Of a stretch of DNA of 64,000 nucleotides, positions 16,652-25,694 are shown piece by piece. The notes under the pieces were generated by a model. The model ran no database searches, had not been told where the DNA came from, and saw only the letters and a list, made by a program, of their open reading frames with translations. Source of the stretch: Marinibacterium anthonyi (GTDB lineage Bacteria; Pseudomonadota; Alphaproteobacteria; Rhodobacterales; Rhodobacteraceae); assembly GCA_003217735.2 (NCBI GenBank), contig CP031585.1, positions 2,591,501 through 2,655,500 on the forward strand. The letters run 5' to 3'. Numbering within the stretch: position 1 is the stretch's first letter; the number at the start of each line of letters is the position of its first letter. The translations under genes and the position numbers were made by a program.

Positions 16652-19162
16652 ATGATGAATCTCGCAGAATACCGTCGCACCGCCTCGCGCCTCGCCGACT
16701 ACCTGCCCTGGGTGGCGCTGGTCGGGGAGGGCGTGGTCCTCAACAAGGACGGCTCGTTCCAGAGGACGGCGAAGTTTCGGGGTCCCGATCTCGACAGTGC
16801 CGTCGCGGCCGAACTGGTCGCGGTCGCCGGGCGGCTGAACAACGCTTTCCGTCGCCTCGGTTCCGGGTGGGCGATTTTTGTGGAAGCTCAGCGCTCTGAG
16901 GCCGCGACCTATCCCGCAAGCATCTTCCCCGATGCGGCTTCTGCGCTGGTCGATGCCGAGCGCAAGGCCGATTTCGAAGAGGAGGGGAGCCATTTCGTAT
17001 CCGGCTACTTCCTGACGCTCCTCTGGCTTCCACCGGCGGAGGACGCGGCACGCTCAGAAACCTGGCTCTACGAGGGCCGCGAAACCTCGGGTGTGAACCC
17101 CTGGGAACAGGTGCGCGGCTTCATCGACCGTACCGATCGCGTGTTGGCGCTGCTCGACGGCTTCATGCCGGACTGCCACTGGCTCGATGACGCCGCTACG
17201 CTGACCTACCTGCATTCGACGATTTCGACCAACCGTCATCGCGTGCGCGTGCCCGAGGTGCCGGTCTATCTCGACGCGCTCTTGCCCGACCAGCCGCTGG
17301 CCGGTGGGCTGGAGCCGCGTCTGGGCGATCATCATCTCCGCGTCCTGACGATCACCGGCTTTCCCGGCGTCACGACGCCGGGCCTGCTCGACGAGCTGAA
17401 CCGGCTGGCCTTTCCCTATCGCTGGTCGACCCGGGCCATCCTCATGGACAAGCTGGATGCAACCAAGCTGCTAACCCGGATACGTCGTCAGTGGTTTGCC
17501 AAGCGTAAGTCCATCGCCGCGATCCTCAAGGAGGTGATGACCAACGAACAATCCGCGCTGGTCGATACCGATGCGGCGAACAAGGCCGCTGACGCGGACA
17601 TGGCCTTGCAGGAACTCGGCGCGGATGTGGCCGGCATGGCCTATGTCACCGCGACGATCACGGTCTGGGATGAGGACGTCCGCCGCGCTGACGAGAAGCT
17701 GCGGCTGGTCGAGAAGATCGTCCAGTCCCGCGATTTCAGCGTCATGGTCGAGACGGTCAATGCGGTCGATGCCTGGCTCGGAAGTTTGCCCGGGCATGCC
17801 TATGCCAATGTCCGCCAGCCGCCGATCTCCACGCTCAATCTCGCCCACATGATCCCCCTCAGTGCCGTGTGGGCGGGGCCGGAACAGGATGAGCATTTCG
17901 GCGACGCTCCGTTGCTCTACGCCAGGACCGAAGGCTCCACCCCGTTCCGGTTTTCTCTCCATGTCGGCGATGTCGGGCACACACTCGTCGTCGGCCCGAC
18001 CGGCGCGGGCAAATCCGTGTTGCTGGCGCTGATGGCGCTTCAGTTCCGGCGGTACTCGCGCAGCCAGATCTTCGCCTTCGACTTCGGCGGTTCTATCCGC
18101 GCCGCCGCGCTTTCCATGGGCGGCGACTGGCATGACCTCGGCGGAGAGCTGACCGACGCGGACGAGAGTTCCGTCTCGCTACAGCCGCTGGCCCGCATTC
18201 ACGAGACGTCGGAGCGCGCTTGGGCGGCTGACTGGATTGTCGCCATGCTGACGCGCGAGAACATCCAGATTACCCCGGATGTGAAGGAACATATCTGGAC
18301 GGCACTGACCTCGCTGGCCTCGGCCCCTGTGGGCGAGCGGACCATGACCGGCCTCGCGGTCCTGCTGCAATCCAACGACCTGAAGCAGGCGTTGCGCGCA
18401 TATTGCGTCGGTGGACCCTATGGCCGGCTGCTCGATGCCGAGACCGAACAACTGGGATCGGCGGATGTGCAGGCCTTCGAGATCGAGGGGCTGGTGGGAA
18501 CTGGCGCGGCGCCCGCCGTCCTCTCATACCTGTTCCACCGGATCGGTGATCGGCTCGACGGACGACCCACGCTGCTCATCATCGACGAGGGTTGGCTCGC
18601 GCTCGATGACGATGCCTTCGCGGAGCAGCTCCGCGAGTGGCTGAAGACGCTGAGGAAGAAGAACGCCTCGGTGATCTTCGCGACGCAGAGCCTCAGCGAC
18701 ATCGATGGCAGTACCATCGCGCCGGCGATCATCGAAAGCTGCCCGACGCGGCTCCTGCTGCCGAACGAGCGGGCCATCGAGCCTCAAATCACCGCGATCT
18801 ATCGCCGCTTCGGCCTCAATGACCGACAGATCGAGATCCTCGCGCGGGCCACGCCCAAGCGCGACTACTACTGCCAGTCGCGGCGCGGCAACCGGCTGTT
18901 CGAGCTGGGTCTCAGCGATGTCGGGCTCGCGCTCTGCGCGGCGTCGTCCAAATCGGATCAGGCGCTGATTGCCGAGATCTGTGCTGAGCACGGCCAAGAC
19001 GGCTTCCTCGACGCTTGGCTGAAGGCGCATGGCCTCGATTGGGCCGCCGACCTGATCCCCGACCTCACCAATCTCGCTATCGACGCAGAGGGGGCATCTC
19101 CGGCCTCCGCTGTTGTTGAGGACGCCGACATCGACCTTGAAGAAGAGGAAGTCACACCATGA
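16652..19162 (+). CDS. trbE: TrbE, VirB4-type secretion ATPase
   Basis: This 836-residue ATPase powers pilus assembly and DNA transfer. Its N-terminal domain begins with the family pattern LAEYRRTASRLADYLPWVALVGEGVVLNKDGSF. The RecA-like domain has Walker A GPTGAGKSVLLALM near 449-462 and Walker B PTLLIIDEGWLAL near 641-653. The length is normal for the family. The acidic C-terminal tail overlaps the trbJ start (ATGA). Confidence 0.93.
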   Translation: MMNLAEYRRTASRLADYLPWVALVGEGVVLNKDGSFQRTAKFRGPDLDSAVAAELVAVAGRLNNAFRRLGSGWAIFVEAQRSEAATYPASIFPDAASALVDAERKADFEEEGSHFVSGYFLTLLWLPPAEDAARSETWLYEGRETSGVNPWEQVRGFIDRTDRVLALLDGFMPDCHWLDDAATLTYLHSTISTNRHRVRVPEVPVYLDALLPDQPLAGGLEPRLGDHHLRVLTITGFPGVTTPGLLDELNRLAFPYRWSTRAILMDKLDATKLLTRIRRQWFAKRKSIAAILKEVMTNEQSALVDTDAANKAADADMALQELGADVAGMAYVTATITVWDEDVRRADEKLRLVEKIVQSRDFSVMVETVNAVDAWLGSLPGHAYANVRQPPISTLNLAHMIPLSAVWAGPEQDEHFGDAPLLYARTEGSTPFRFSLHVGDVGHTLVVGPTGAGKSVLLALMALQFRRYSRSQIFAFDFGGSIRAAALSMGGDWHDLGGELTDADESSVSLQPLARIHETSERAWAADWIVAMLTRENIQITPDVKEHIWTALTSLASAPVGERTMTGLAVLLQSNDLKQALRAYCVGGPYGRLLDAETEQLGSADVQAFEIEGLVGTGAAPAVLSYLFHRIGDRLDGRPTLLIIDEGWLALDDDAFAEQLREWLKTLRKKNASVIFATQSLSDIDGSTIAPAIIESCPTRLLLPNERAIEPQITAIYRRFGLNDRQIEILARATPKRDYYCQSRRGNRLFELGLSDVGLALCAASSKSDQALIAEICAEHGQDGFLDAWLKAHGLDWAADLIPDLTNLAIDAEGASPASAVVEDADIDLEEEEVTP

Positions 19163-19941
19163 CACGCAAGATCACGTTTCGGTTCGCCGGCACGTCGCTG
19201 CTCGCCCTCGCGCTGGCGATGCCCATCGCCATGTCGCCCATCGCAGCGCCGCCCGCCCATGCGCTCTTCGGCATCGGCGGGGGGCCCTTCATCGTCTACG
19301 ACCCGACCAACCACGCGGAAAATCTCCTGACCGCGGCGCGGGCTCTGGAGCAGATCAACAACCAGATCGCACAGATCCAGAACGAAGCGCAGATGCTGAT
19401 CAACCAGGCGCGCAATCTCGCCAACCTGCCGTATTCCGCGCTCCAGCAGATCCAGCAGAACGTCAGCCGCACGCAGCAACTCTTGGCCCAAGCGCAGAAC
19501 ATCGCCTTCGACGTTCAGAGCATCGACCAGATGTTCCAGCAAGACTATGGCAACCTTTCCCTGACGGCGACCGACCAGCAGCTGATCGCCGAGGCTCGGT
19601 CCCGTTGGGAGAACACGGTCGGTGGCCTACAGGATGCGATGCGCGTGCAGGCCGGTGTCGTCGGCAATATCGATGCCAACCGTTCGGAAATGTCGGAGCT
19701 CGTGGGGCAGAGCCAGAACGCGGTCGGTGCTCTGCAGGCCACACAGGCGGGCAACCAGCTCCTCGCACTGCAATCGCAGCAGCTCTCGGACCTGATCGCG
19801 GTGATCTCGGCAAACGGTCGCGCCAACGCGCTGACCGAGGCCGAGCGCGCCACCGCTGCGGAACAAGGCCGCATCCAGCGCGAGCGCTTCCTGACGCCGG
19901 GCTCGGGCTACCAGCCCGGCAACGCGCAAATGTTCAACTGA
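19159..19941 (+). CDS. trbJ: TrbJ, VirB5-like minor pilus/adhesin protein
   Basis: This 260-residue exported protein has a signal peptide ending near PAHA. It is then mostly helical and Gln/Asn-rich, with the conserved start FGIGGGPFIVYDPTNHAENLLTA and long coiled-coil stretches (LEQINNQIAQIQNEAQMLINQ). It is expected in the periplasm or at the pilus tip. ATGA overlap with trbE. Confidence 0.9.
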   Translation: MTRKITFRFAGTSLLALALAMPIAMSPIAAPPAHALFGIGGGPFIVYDPTNHAENLLTAARALEQINNQIAQIQNEAQMLINQARNLANLPYSALQQIQQNVSRTQQLLAQAQNIAFDVQSIDQMFQQDYGNLSLTATDQQLIAEARSRWENTVGGLQDAMRVQAGVVGNIDANRSEMSELVGQSQNAVGALQATQAGNQLLALQSQQLSDLIAVISANGRANALTEAERATAAEQGRIQRERFLTPGSGYQPGNAQMFN

Positions 19942-19958
19942 GGCCGGGAGGGGAGACG

Positions 19959-20246
19959 ATGGAGGGGAAGGTGCTGGCCCGGATCGTGGCCATCGTGTTC
20001 GTGGCGATCGCTATCACCGCCACAGTGATCGAGGTCACGCGGGAGGAGGGGCCCGCGCCGGCCAGCACCGCGCTCGCGCTCCAGCCGTCTGCCGATCCTC
20101 TCCGCGCGACGCTGCGCCGGTGCCAGCAGCTTGGCGAGGCCGCTTCCAGCGATGCCGACTGCCTCGCCGCCTGGGCAGAGAACCGCGACCGGTTCCTCGG
20201 CCGGACGCCTGCATCTGAAGCGCCGCAGCGTCCGGGAGATCAGTGA
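19959..20246 (+). CDS. trbK: TrbK-like putative entry-exclusion protein
   Basis: This 95-residue small membrane protein has one N-terminal hydrophobic helix (RIVAIVFVAIAITATVIEV) and a short periplasmic part with two cysteines (LRRCQQLGEAASSDADCLAAW). This is the pattern of the TrbK-alt proteins encoded between trbJ and trbL, which are proposed to block redundant transfer between carriers. GGGAGGGGAGACG just upstream gives the ribosome-binding site. It is not the RP4 lipoprotein type. Confidence 0.75.
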   Translation: MEGKVLARIVAIVFVAIAITATVIEVTREEGPAPASTALALQPSADPLRATLRRCQQLGEAASSDADCLAAWAENRDRFLGRTPASEAPQRPGDQ

Positions 20247-20249
20247 GCC

Positions 20250-21599
20250 ATGGGTGGAACCGGCGTCATCGACAACTTCCTGGGCATCTTCACCAGCTAT
20301 ATCGACAGCGGGTTTGGGCTGCTCGGCGGCGAGGTCGCCTTCATTGCCACCACGCTGATCGTCATCGATGTGACGCTGGCGGCCCTGTTCTGGGCCTGGG
20401 GCGCCGATGATGACATCATTGCCCGACTGGTGAAGAAGACGCTCTTTGTCGGGGTCTTCGCCTATATCATCTCCAACTGGAACAACCTCGCCCGGATCGT
20501 CTTCGAGAGCTTCGCGGGCCTCGGTCTGATGGCCTCCGGCACCGGGTTTTCCGCCGCCGATCTTCTGCGCCCCGGCCGCGTCGCCGAGACCGGGCTCGAG
20601 GCCGGACGGCCGCTGCTCGAGAGTATCTCCGATCTGATGGGCTGGGTCGCGGTCTTCGAGAACCTCGTCCAGATCCTTTGCCTGTTCTTCGCCTGGGCGC
20701 TGGTGATCCTCGCCTTCTTCATCCTCGCGGTTCAGCTCTTCGTTACCCTGATCGAGTTCAAGCTCACGACTCTCGCGGGCTTCGTGCTGATCCCCTTCGG
20801 CCTGTTCGGCAAGACCGCCTTCATGGCCGAGCGCGTGCTGGGCAACGTCATTTCCTCCGGCATCAAGGTTCTGGTCCTCGCCGTGATCATCGGCATCGGA
20901 TCGACGCTCTTCGGTCAGTTCACCGCGGGTTTCGGCGGCGTGACCCCGACCATCGATGATGCCATGGCGATTGTGCTGGCCGCCCTGTCTCTGCTGGGCC
21001 TCGGAATATTCGGCCCTGGCATCGCCTCGGGACTGGTGTCCGGCGGGCCGCAACTCAGCGCGGGGGCGGCCATAGGCACCGGCCTTGCCGTTGGTGGCGC
21101 TGCGATCGGGGCCGGAGGGGCAACCATGCTCGCAGCACGCGGAGCCGGATCTGCACTCTCCGGAGGCGCCGCCCTCGCACGCGGCGGCGCGGCCGCGGCG
21201 GGCGCTGCCTCGAGCGCCTACACGCTCGGCTCGATGGGCGGAGGAGGTCTCGCCGGCGGGATGGCTGGTGTAGCGCGCGCCGGGGCCGCCGCCTCGGCAT
21301 CACCGCTCAAGAAGGCGTCCTCTCGCGCGGCTGGCGGCATCCAGTCCAGCTACGCCGAGGGCGTCAAGGGCGGTGTTGCGGCGACGGGCGGAACCACCTC
21401 GATGGGCACGGTCGGCGGAGCGGCGCCCGTGCCTTCTTCCAGCCCGTCCGCCTCCGATGGCCCGCCAGCCTGGGCGAAGCGCATGCGCCATAGCCAGGCC
21501 GTGAGCCATGGCGTGCGCGCTGCCGCCCATGCCGTCCGGTCGGGTGACAGCCACGGCTCGGGCACCTCCGTCAATCTCTCCGAAAGGGATCGCTCATGA
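20250..21599 (+). CDS. trbL: TrbL, VirB6-like polytopic channel protein
   Basis: This 449-residue inner-membrane protein has about six membrane segments in residues 25-260, with the conserved region LITFIEFKLTTLAG-like (VTLIEFKLTTLAGFVLIPFGLFGKTAFMAERVLG). The C-terminal 190 residues are a Gly/Ala/Ser-rich low-complexity tail, usual for the family. It follows the TrbK-like gene after three bases, and its stop overlaps trbF. Confidence 0.92.
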   Translation: MGGTGVIDNFLGIFTSYIDSGFGLLGGEVAFIATTLIVIDVTLAALFWAWGADDDIIARLVKKTLFVGVFAYIISNWNNLARIVFESFAGLGLMASGTGFSAADLLRPGRVAETGLEAGRPLLESISDLMGWVAVFENLVQILCLFFAWALVILAFFILAVQLFVTLIEFKLTTLAGFVLIPFGLFGKTAFMAERVLGNVISSGIKVLVLAVIIGIGSTLFGQFTAGFGGVTPTIDDAMAIVLAALSLLGLGIFGPGIASGLVSGGPQLSAGAAIGTGLAVGGAAIGAGGATMLAARGAGSALSGGAALARGGAAAAGAASSAYTLGSMGGGGLAGGMAGVARAGAAASASPLKKASSRAAGGIQSSYAEGVKGGVAATGGTTSMGTVGGAAPVPSSSPSASDGPPAWAKRMRHSQAVSHGVRAAAHAVRSGDSHGSGTSVNLSERDRS

Positions 21600-22285
21600 A
21601 CCTCTTCAGGCGCTCCGCCACCCATTATGGCAAGACACCTCAGCCAGAGACGCCTTACCAGAAGGCCGCGCAGGTCTGGGACGAGCGTATCGGCTCCGCC
21701 CGCGTTCAGGCCCGCAACTGGCGCTACATGGCCTTTGGCAGCCTGATCCTGGCGGCGGGTTTTGCCGGCGCCCTGGTCTGGCAATCCGCACGCGGCACGG
21801 TAGTGCCCTGGGTCGTTCAGGTCGACGCGCTCGGCGAGGCCCAGGCTGTCGCCCCGGCTTCCGCCGACTACGAGCCGACCGATCCGCAGATCGCCTTCCA
21901 TCTCGGTCGTTTCATCGAACAGGTCCGGTCGATCCCCGCCGATCCGATTATCGTGCGGCAGAACTGGTTGCGCGCCTATGAGTTCACCACGGATCGTGGG
22001 GCGGCCGCGCTCAACGACTTCGCTCGCGCCAACGACCCCTTCACACGCGTCGGTCGTCAACAGATCGCTGTCGAGGTGTCCTCCGTCATCCGGGCCTCGC
22101 CGGGATCGTTCCGCGTTGCCTGGACCGAGCGCCACTACGAGAACGGCCAGCTTTCCACGACCGAGCGCTGGACCGCGATCCTGACCGTCGTGATCCAGAC
22201 GCCGCGCAGCGCCGAGCGCCTGCGCGCCAATCCCCTCGGAATCTATATCAATGCGATCTCCTGGTCGCGGGAGATGAGCCAATGA
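21596..22285 (+). CDS. trbF: TrbF, VirB8-like channel protein
   Basis: This 229-residue bitopic protein has one membrane helix (YMAFGSLILAAGFAGALVW, about 42-60) and a periplasmic VirB8 domain (PTDPQIAFHLGRFIEQVRSIP... VAWTERHYENGQL...ILTVVIQTP). The family N-terminus ATHYGKTPQPETPYQKAAQVWDERIGSA is clear. ATGA overlaps join it to trbL and trbG. Confidence 0.92.
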   Translation: MNLFRRSATHYGKTPQPETPYQKAAQVWDERIGSARVQARNWRYMAFGSLILAAGFAGALVWQSARGTVVPWVVQVDALGEAQAVAPASADYEPTDPQIAFHLGRFIEQVRSIPADPIIVRQNWLRAYEFTTDRGAAALNDFARANDPFTRVGRQQIAVEVSSVIRASPGSFRVAWTERHYENGQLSTTERWTAILTVVIQTPRSAERLRANPLGIYINAISWSREMSQ

Positions 22286-23310
22286 CTGAACAGCATCTTC
22301 ATGCAAACAGGTCTTCGGACATCAGGACGCCGACGTTGGTTGCTCTGCTGCTGTCCGCGTCCTTGTTGGCGGGGTGTGCCAGTAACCGGGTGCCGGAATT
22401 CAGCTATGACGAGTCCGTGCCGCCGCTGCCCACTCCGCCCGGCTCGGCTGCCGAGGAACGCCCTCGGCCCTTGCACACGCCGCCAGTCTGGACTGTGGCG
22501 CATGGCGGAGCGGCGGCGGGCACGCCGACCGGACGTATCGAAAACGCCAATGCCGCCGCCCGGGTCGAACCGCGCCGCGAAGGATATTACAATGCGATCC
22601 AGATCTATCCCTGGTCGGAAGGAGCCCTCTATCAGGTCTATGCCGCGCCGGGTCAGATCACCAACATCGCACTCGAGCCGGGCGAGCGTCTGACCGGCGC
22701 AGGCCCGATCGCCGCGGGAGATACCACGCGCTGGATCATCGGCGACACGGAGAGCGGGACCGGATCCACCGCCCGCGTCCACATCCTCGTCAAACCGACG
22801 CGGGACGACATCTCGACCAATCTGGTGATCAGCACTGACAGGCGGGTGTACACGATCGAGCTGCGTGCGCGCGAGGCGCTCTACATGCCCTCCGTCGCCT
22901 GGGCTTATCCGGCTGCGCCGCGTGGCGGTCGACAGGCTGTGGCGCCCGCGCCGACCATCCCGGCACCATCTGCCCGCAATCATCGCTACGGCTTGCAGAT
23001 CCAGGGGGACAGCCCGCCCTGGCGACCGGTCTCGGTCTTCGACGACGGCCGCCGCGTCTATGTCGTCTTCCCTGCTGGCATCGCCCAGGGCGAGATGCCG
23101 CCGCTCTTCGTGCTCGGCGCCGACGGAGAACCGCAGATCGTGAACAGCCGTATTCACCGGAACGTTCTGATCGTGGATCGCCTCTTCGGTGCGGCGGAGC
23201 TCCGGCTGGGAGCAGGAGACCGCCAGCAGGTGGTCCGGATCGTGCGCATGGAGGAACGCGAGGCCGATGCGCGGACGGAGGGGGATTCGCGAAGGGGAGG
23301 GGAGTCATGA
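22282..23310 (+). CDS. trbG: TrbG, VirB9-like outer-membrane complex protein
   Basis: This 342-residue protein has a lipoprotein-type signal (LLSASLLAGCASN) and a VirB9/TrbG beta-sandwich region, seen as ENANAAARVEPRREGYYNAIQIYPWSEGALYQVYAAPGQITNIALEPGE. It forms the outer-membrane core with TrbI. ATGA overlaps with trbF and trbI show translational coupling. Confidence 0.92.
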   Translation: MTEQHLHANRSSDIRTPTLVALLLSASLLAGCASNRVPEFSYDESVPPLPTPPGSAAEERPRPLHTPPVWTVAHGGAAAGTPTGRIENANAAARVEPRREGYYNAIQIYPWSEGALYQVYAAPGQITNIALEPGERLTGAGPIAAGDTTRWIIGDTESGTGSTARVHILVKPTRDDISTNLVISTDRRVYTIELRAREALYMPSVAWAYPAAPRGGRQAVAPAPTIPAPSARNHRYGLQIQGDSPPWRPVSVFDDGRRVYVVFPAGIAQGEMPPLFVLGADGEPQIVNSRIHRNVLIVDRLFGAAELRLGAGDRQQVVRIVRMEEREADARTEGDSRRGGES

Positions 23311-24428
23311 GTGACACCGATCCTGCAGCTCCGATGCGTCTGCGCCCCGATCCGCCGCGCGTGACGAGGCTGTCGCGCAAGGTTCTGGCCGGTGTCGGAG
23401 CTGTCACCCTCTTCGGCATCGGGGGTGCGCTGATCTATGCGCTTCAGACCCGTGAGGCAGGGCCGGGAGGTGGAGCACTCTACTCCATCGACAATCGACC
23501 GGCAGCGGACGGCCTGGAAGGGCTGCCGTCCGACTATACCGGACCGGTTCTGGGGCCTGCGCTGCCCGGTGACCTCGGGCGGCCGATCCTCGATGCGCAG
23601 GAGCGGGGAGTGCCCGTAGGCACTCCGCCGATTGTGGGCCCGACCGTCGATCCGGACGCGGAGCGCCGCAGGGCAGAGGAGGAAACCGCGCGTCTGAGCG
23701 GTGTCTTCTTTCAGACGGCGTCTGGCAGGGCAACGACGGCCGGGGTCGGCGTGAACCTTCCGGGCCTTGGGGGCTCCGAGCAACCTGAGGGGAGCCGGCA
23801 TTCGGCTTTCCTCAACGGTCCGGTGGACCGGCAGACCGTCGCATCGGATCGCATTCAGCCGCCAGCCTCGCCGTACATCCTTCAGGCGGGAGCGGTGATC
23901 CCGGCCGCGCTCATCACCGGCATCCGCTCTGATCTCCCGGGGCAGATCACCGCGCAGGTCACCGAGAACATCTATGACAGCCCGACCGGATCGCTGCTGT
24001 TGATCCCACAAGGTACCCGCATCATCGGCCAATACGATGACGGCGTGACGTTCGGCCAACGCCGCGTGCTGTTGGTCTGGAACCGCGTGATCCTTCCCGG
24101 GGGCCGATCCATCGTTCTCGAACGTCTGCCAGGCGCGGATGCGAGCGGCTATGCCGGCCTCGAAGATGGCGTTGACTATCACTGGTGGGATCTGATGCGC
24201 GCGGCGGGTCTGTCCACGCTGCTCGCTATCGGCGCGGACCTCGCCACCGATGACGAAGACCGCCTGGTCAAGGCGATCCGCGATGGAGCGGTGGACACAA
24301 TCAACCAGGCCGGCCAGCAGATCGTCCAGCGTCAGTTGCAGGTCGCGCCTACGCTGACCATCCGTCCGGGGTTCCCGGTCAGGATCATCGTCACCCGCGA
24401 TCTGGTATTTGAACCGGCAGGAGGTTGA
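23307..24428 (+). CDS. trbI: TrbI, VirB10-like envelope-spanning protein
   Basis: This 373-residue protein has a cytoplasmic N-terminus, one membrane helix (about residues 31-50), a Pro-rich spacer and the C-terminal VirB10 beta-barrel domain (ILQAGAVIPAALITGIRSDLPGQITAQVTENIYDSPTGSLLLIPQGTRIIGQYDDGVTFGQRRVLLVW). It links the inner and outer membrane parts of the channel. It is the last core trb gene. Confidence 0.93.
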   Translation: MSDTDPAAPMRLRPDPPRVTRLSRKVLAGVGAVTLFGIGGALIYALQTREAGPGGGALYSIDNRPAADGLEGLPSDYTGPVLGPALPGDLGRPILDAQERGVPVGTPPIVGPTVDPDAERRRAEEETARLSGVFFQTASGRATTAGVGVNLPGLGGSEQPEGSRHSAFLNGPVDRQTVASDRIQPPASPYILQAGAVIPAALITGIRSDLPGQITAQVTENIYDSPTGSLLLIPQGTRIIGQYDDGVTFGQRRVLLVWNRVILPGGRSIVLERLPGADASGYAGLEDGVDYHWWDLMRAAGLSTLLAIGADLATDDEDRLVKAIRDGAVDTINQAGQQIVQRQLQVAPTLTIRPGFPVRIIVTRDLVFEPAGG

Positions 24429-24430
24429 TC

Positions 24431-24670
24431 ATGTCGAAACTGAAGCTTGGGCCGCTGGCCGATGACAAGCCGGTGAAGGTGACAGTGGAATTGCCCGCGT
24501 CCGTTCATCGCGATCTTGTCACCTATGCCGAGGTGCTGAGGCAGGAGACGGGGCAGCCTGAAAGTGACCCTGTCCGGCTGATCGCGCCGATGCTCGAACG
24601 GTTCATGGCTACGGATCGCGTGTTTGCGAAGGCGCGCCGTGTTGCCCAATCCCACAGGAATGCCCGCTGA
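24431..24670 (+). CDS. DUF2274 family protein
   Basis: This 79-residue basic protein is of the DUF2274 family, always found directly after trbI in this ICE type (MSKLKLGPLADDKPVKVTVELPASVHRDLVTYAEVL). The pattern suggests a short ribbon-helix-helix-like fold, so a regulatory role is possible but unproven. The ATG at 24431 is taken. Its 3' 62 bases overlap the convergent LysR gene. Confidence 0.85.
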   Translation: MSKLKLGPLADDKPVKVTVELPASVHRDLVTYAEVLRQETGQPESDPVRLIAPMLERFMATDRVFAKARRVAQSHRNAR

Positions 24671-25583
24671 TCGGCCCGCGTTTTTCCAACTCTGCCTTAG
24701 CCCTTGCCATGCTCAGAAAGCGCCTGAACGCCGGGTTGTCGTTATTCGGCGACCAGATTGCAGAAAATGGCAGGCGCTCGCCCTTTATCGGTCGAAAAAC
24801 AAGTCCAGGATAGTTCGTCGCCGTCATCGCCTCGCTGACTACGGTCAAACCTCGCCCAATGGCAACCAATGACAGCAGGTTATCTCGACTTACGGATTGC
24901 ACATGTATGTCAGGGTGACAACTGAGGTCTGCCAGCTTCCGTACCAGGTAGTCGTAGATTTCTTGGCCCGGGGCAGTTTCGCTGACCATGAAGGCCTCAC
25001 AACTTAGCTCGTGCCAGTCGACTGCTGTCAGGATGGCTAACTCATGACGTTCAGGCAGGACAACGAAAACACCTTCTGACCACATAAAAGCGCTATCGCA
25101 ATCTTGCCACGCTCTGGTTCCGGTTAGGAAAGCGACGTCGAGTTCCAACTGACGGATGGCAGCGAGATGTTCTTCAGGGTTTCCATCGATCAGTTGGATC
25201 TGTACGTCATTGTGCTGATCCCCGAAGGAGCGGAGCAGTTCGGCTAGAAAGCCCGACGCAATCGATGAATAGATACCGATTTTTATACGACCGTTTTCTG
25301 ATCTGCCAAGTAATGCAATTGCGTGCAGGCTCTCATCTAGCCCGCGAATTGTCTGACGTGCTCGAGGTAGAAACTGGTGCCCGGCGCGGTTTAGGCTCAC
25401 GCCGCTTCGATGACGGTGAAACAATGATGTTCCGAGTCGATCCTCAAGGTCGCGGATGCAACGGCTGACTGAGGACTGTCGGATACGCATAACGCTACCA
25501 GCCTTTCGGAAACTGCCATGATCAGCAGCGTTGACGAAGCATCGAAGGTGTCGAATCTCAATTTCACGTTTTCTCCTTTCCAC
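24609..25583 (-). CDS. LysR-family transcriptional regulator
   Basis: This 324-residue protein has an N-terminal winged HTH (IRHLRCFVNAADHGSFRKAGSVMRIRQSSVSRCIRDLEDRLG) and a full effector domain (KIGIYSSIASGFLAELLRSF and following). LysR genes often close the trb end in Tn4371-like elements. The 3' end overlaps the DUF2274 gene by 62 bases in convergent orientation. No cognate target is evident, because the divergent side faces the 3' end of the P-type ATPase gene. Confidence 0.88.
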   Translation of the reverse strand: MERRKREIEIRHLRCFVNAADHGSFRKAGSVMRIRQSSVSRCIRDLEDRLGTSLFHRHRSGVSLNRAGHQFLPRARQTIRGLDESLHAIALLGRSENGRIKIGIYSSIASGFLAELLRSFGDQHNDVQIQLIDGNPEEHLAAIRQLELDVAFLTGTRAWQDCDSAFMWSEGVFVVLPERHELAILTAVDWHELSCEAFMVSETAPGQEIYDYLVRKLADLSCHPDIHVQSVSRDNLLSLVAIGRGLTVVSEAMTATNYPGLVFRPIKGERLPFSAIWSPNNDNPAFRRFLSMARAKAELEKRGPISGHSCGIGQHGAPSQTRDP

Positions 25584-25694
25584 TGTCCGACATCCTCTCG
25601 CACCTCGTGTTCAGGTCCTTTTCTGTGGAGCCCTACACCTCAACCCAAGTCTTCAAACCTTGTTTCAAGGCGGCGTATGCTCTGCGTGGAAATG

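Larger units (their letters stand above)
1230..24670 (+). mobile_element. Tn4371-type integrative conjugative element backbone
   Basis: The order DUF736, XRE, DUF6499/DUF2285, HTH, repA, parA, DUF2840, traF, DUF736, transglycosylase, relaxase, traG, copG, trbBCDEJ-K-LFGI, DUF2274 is that of Tn4371-like ICEs. All backbone genes point the same way, with many ATGA overlaps. Cargo sits between the traG block and trbB, a usual variable site. No attachment site or integrase lies at the left edge, so the element's ends are not fixed. The integrase at 53214-54284 may or may not belong to it. Confidence 0.8.
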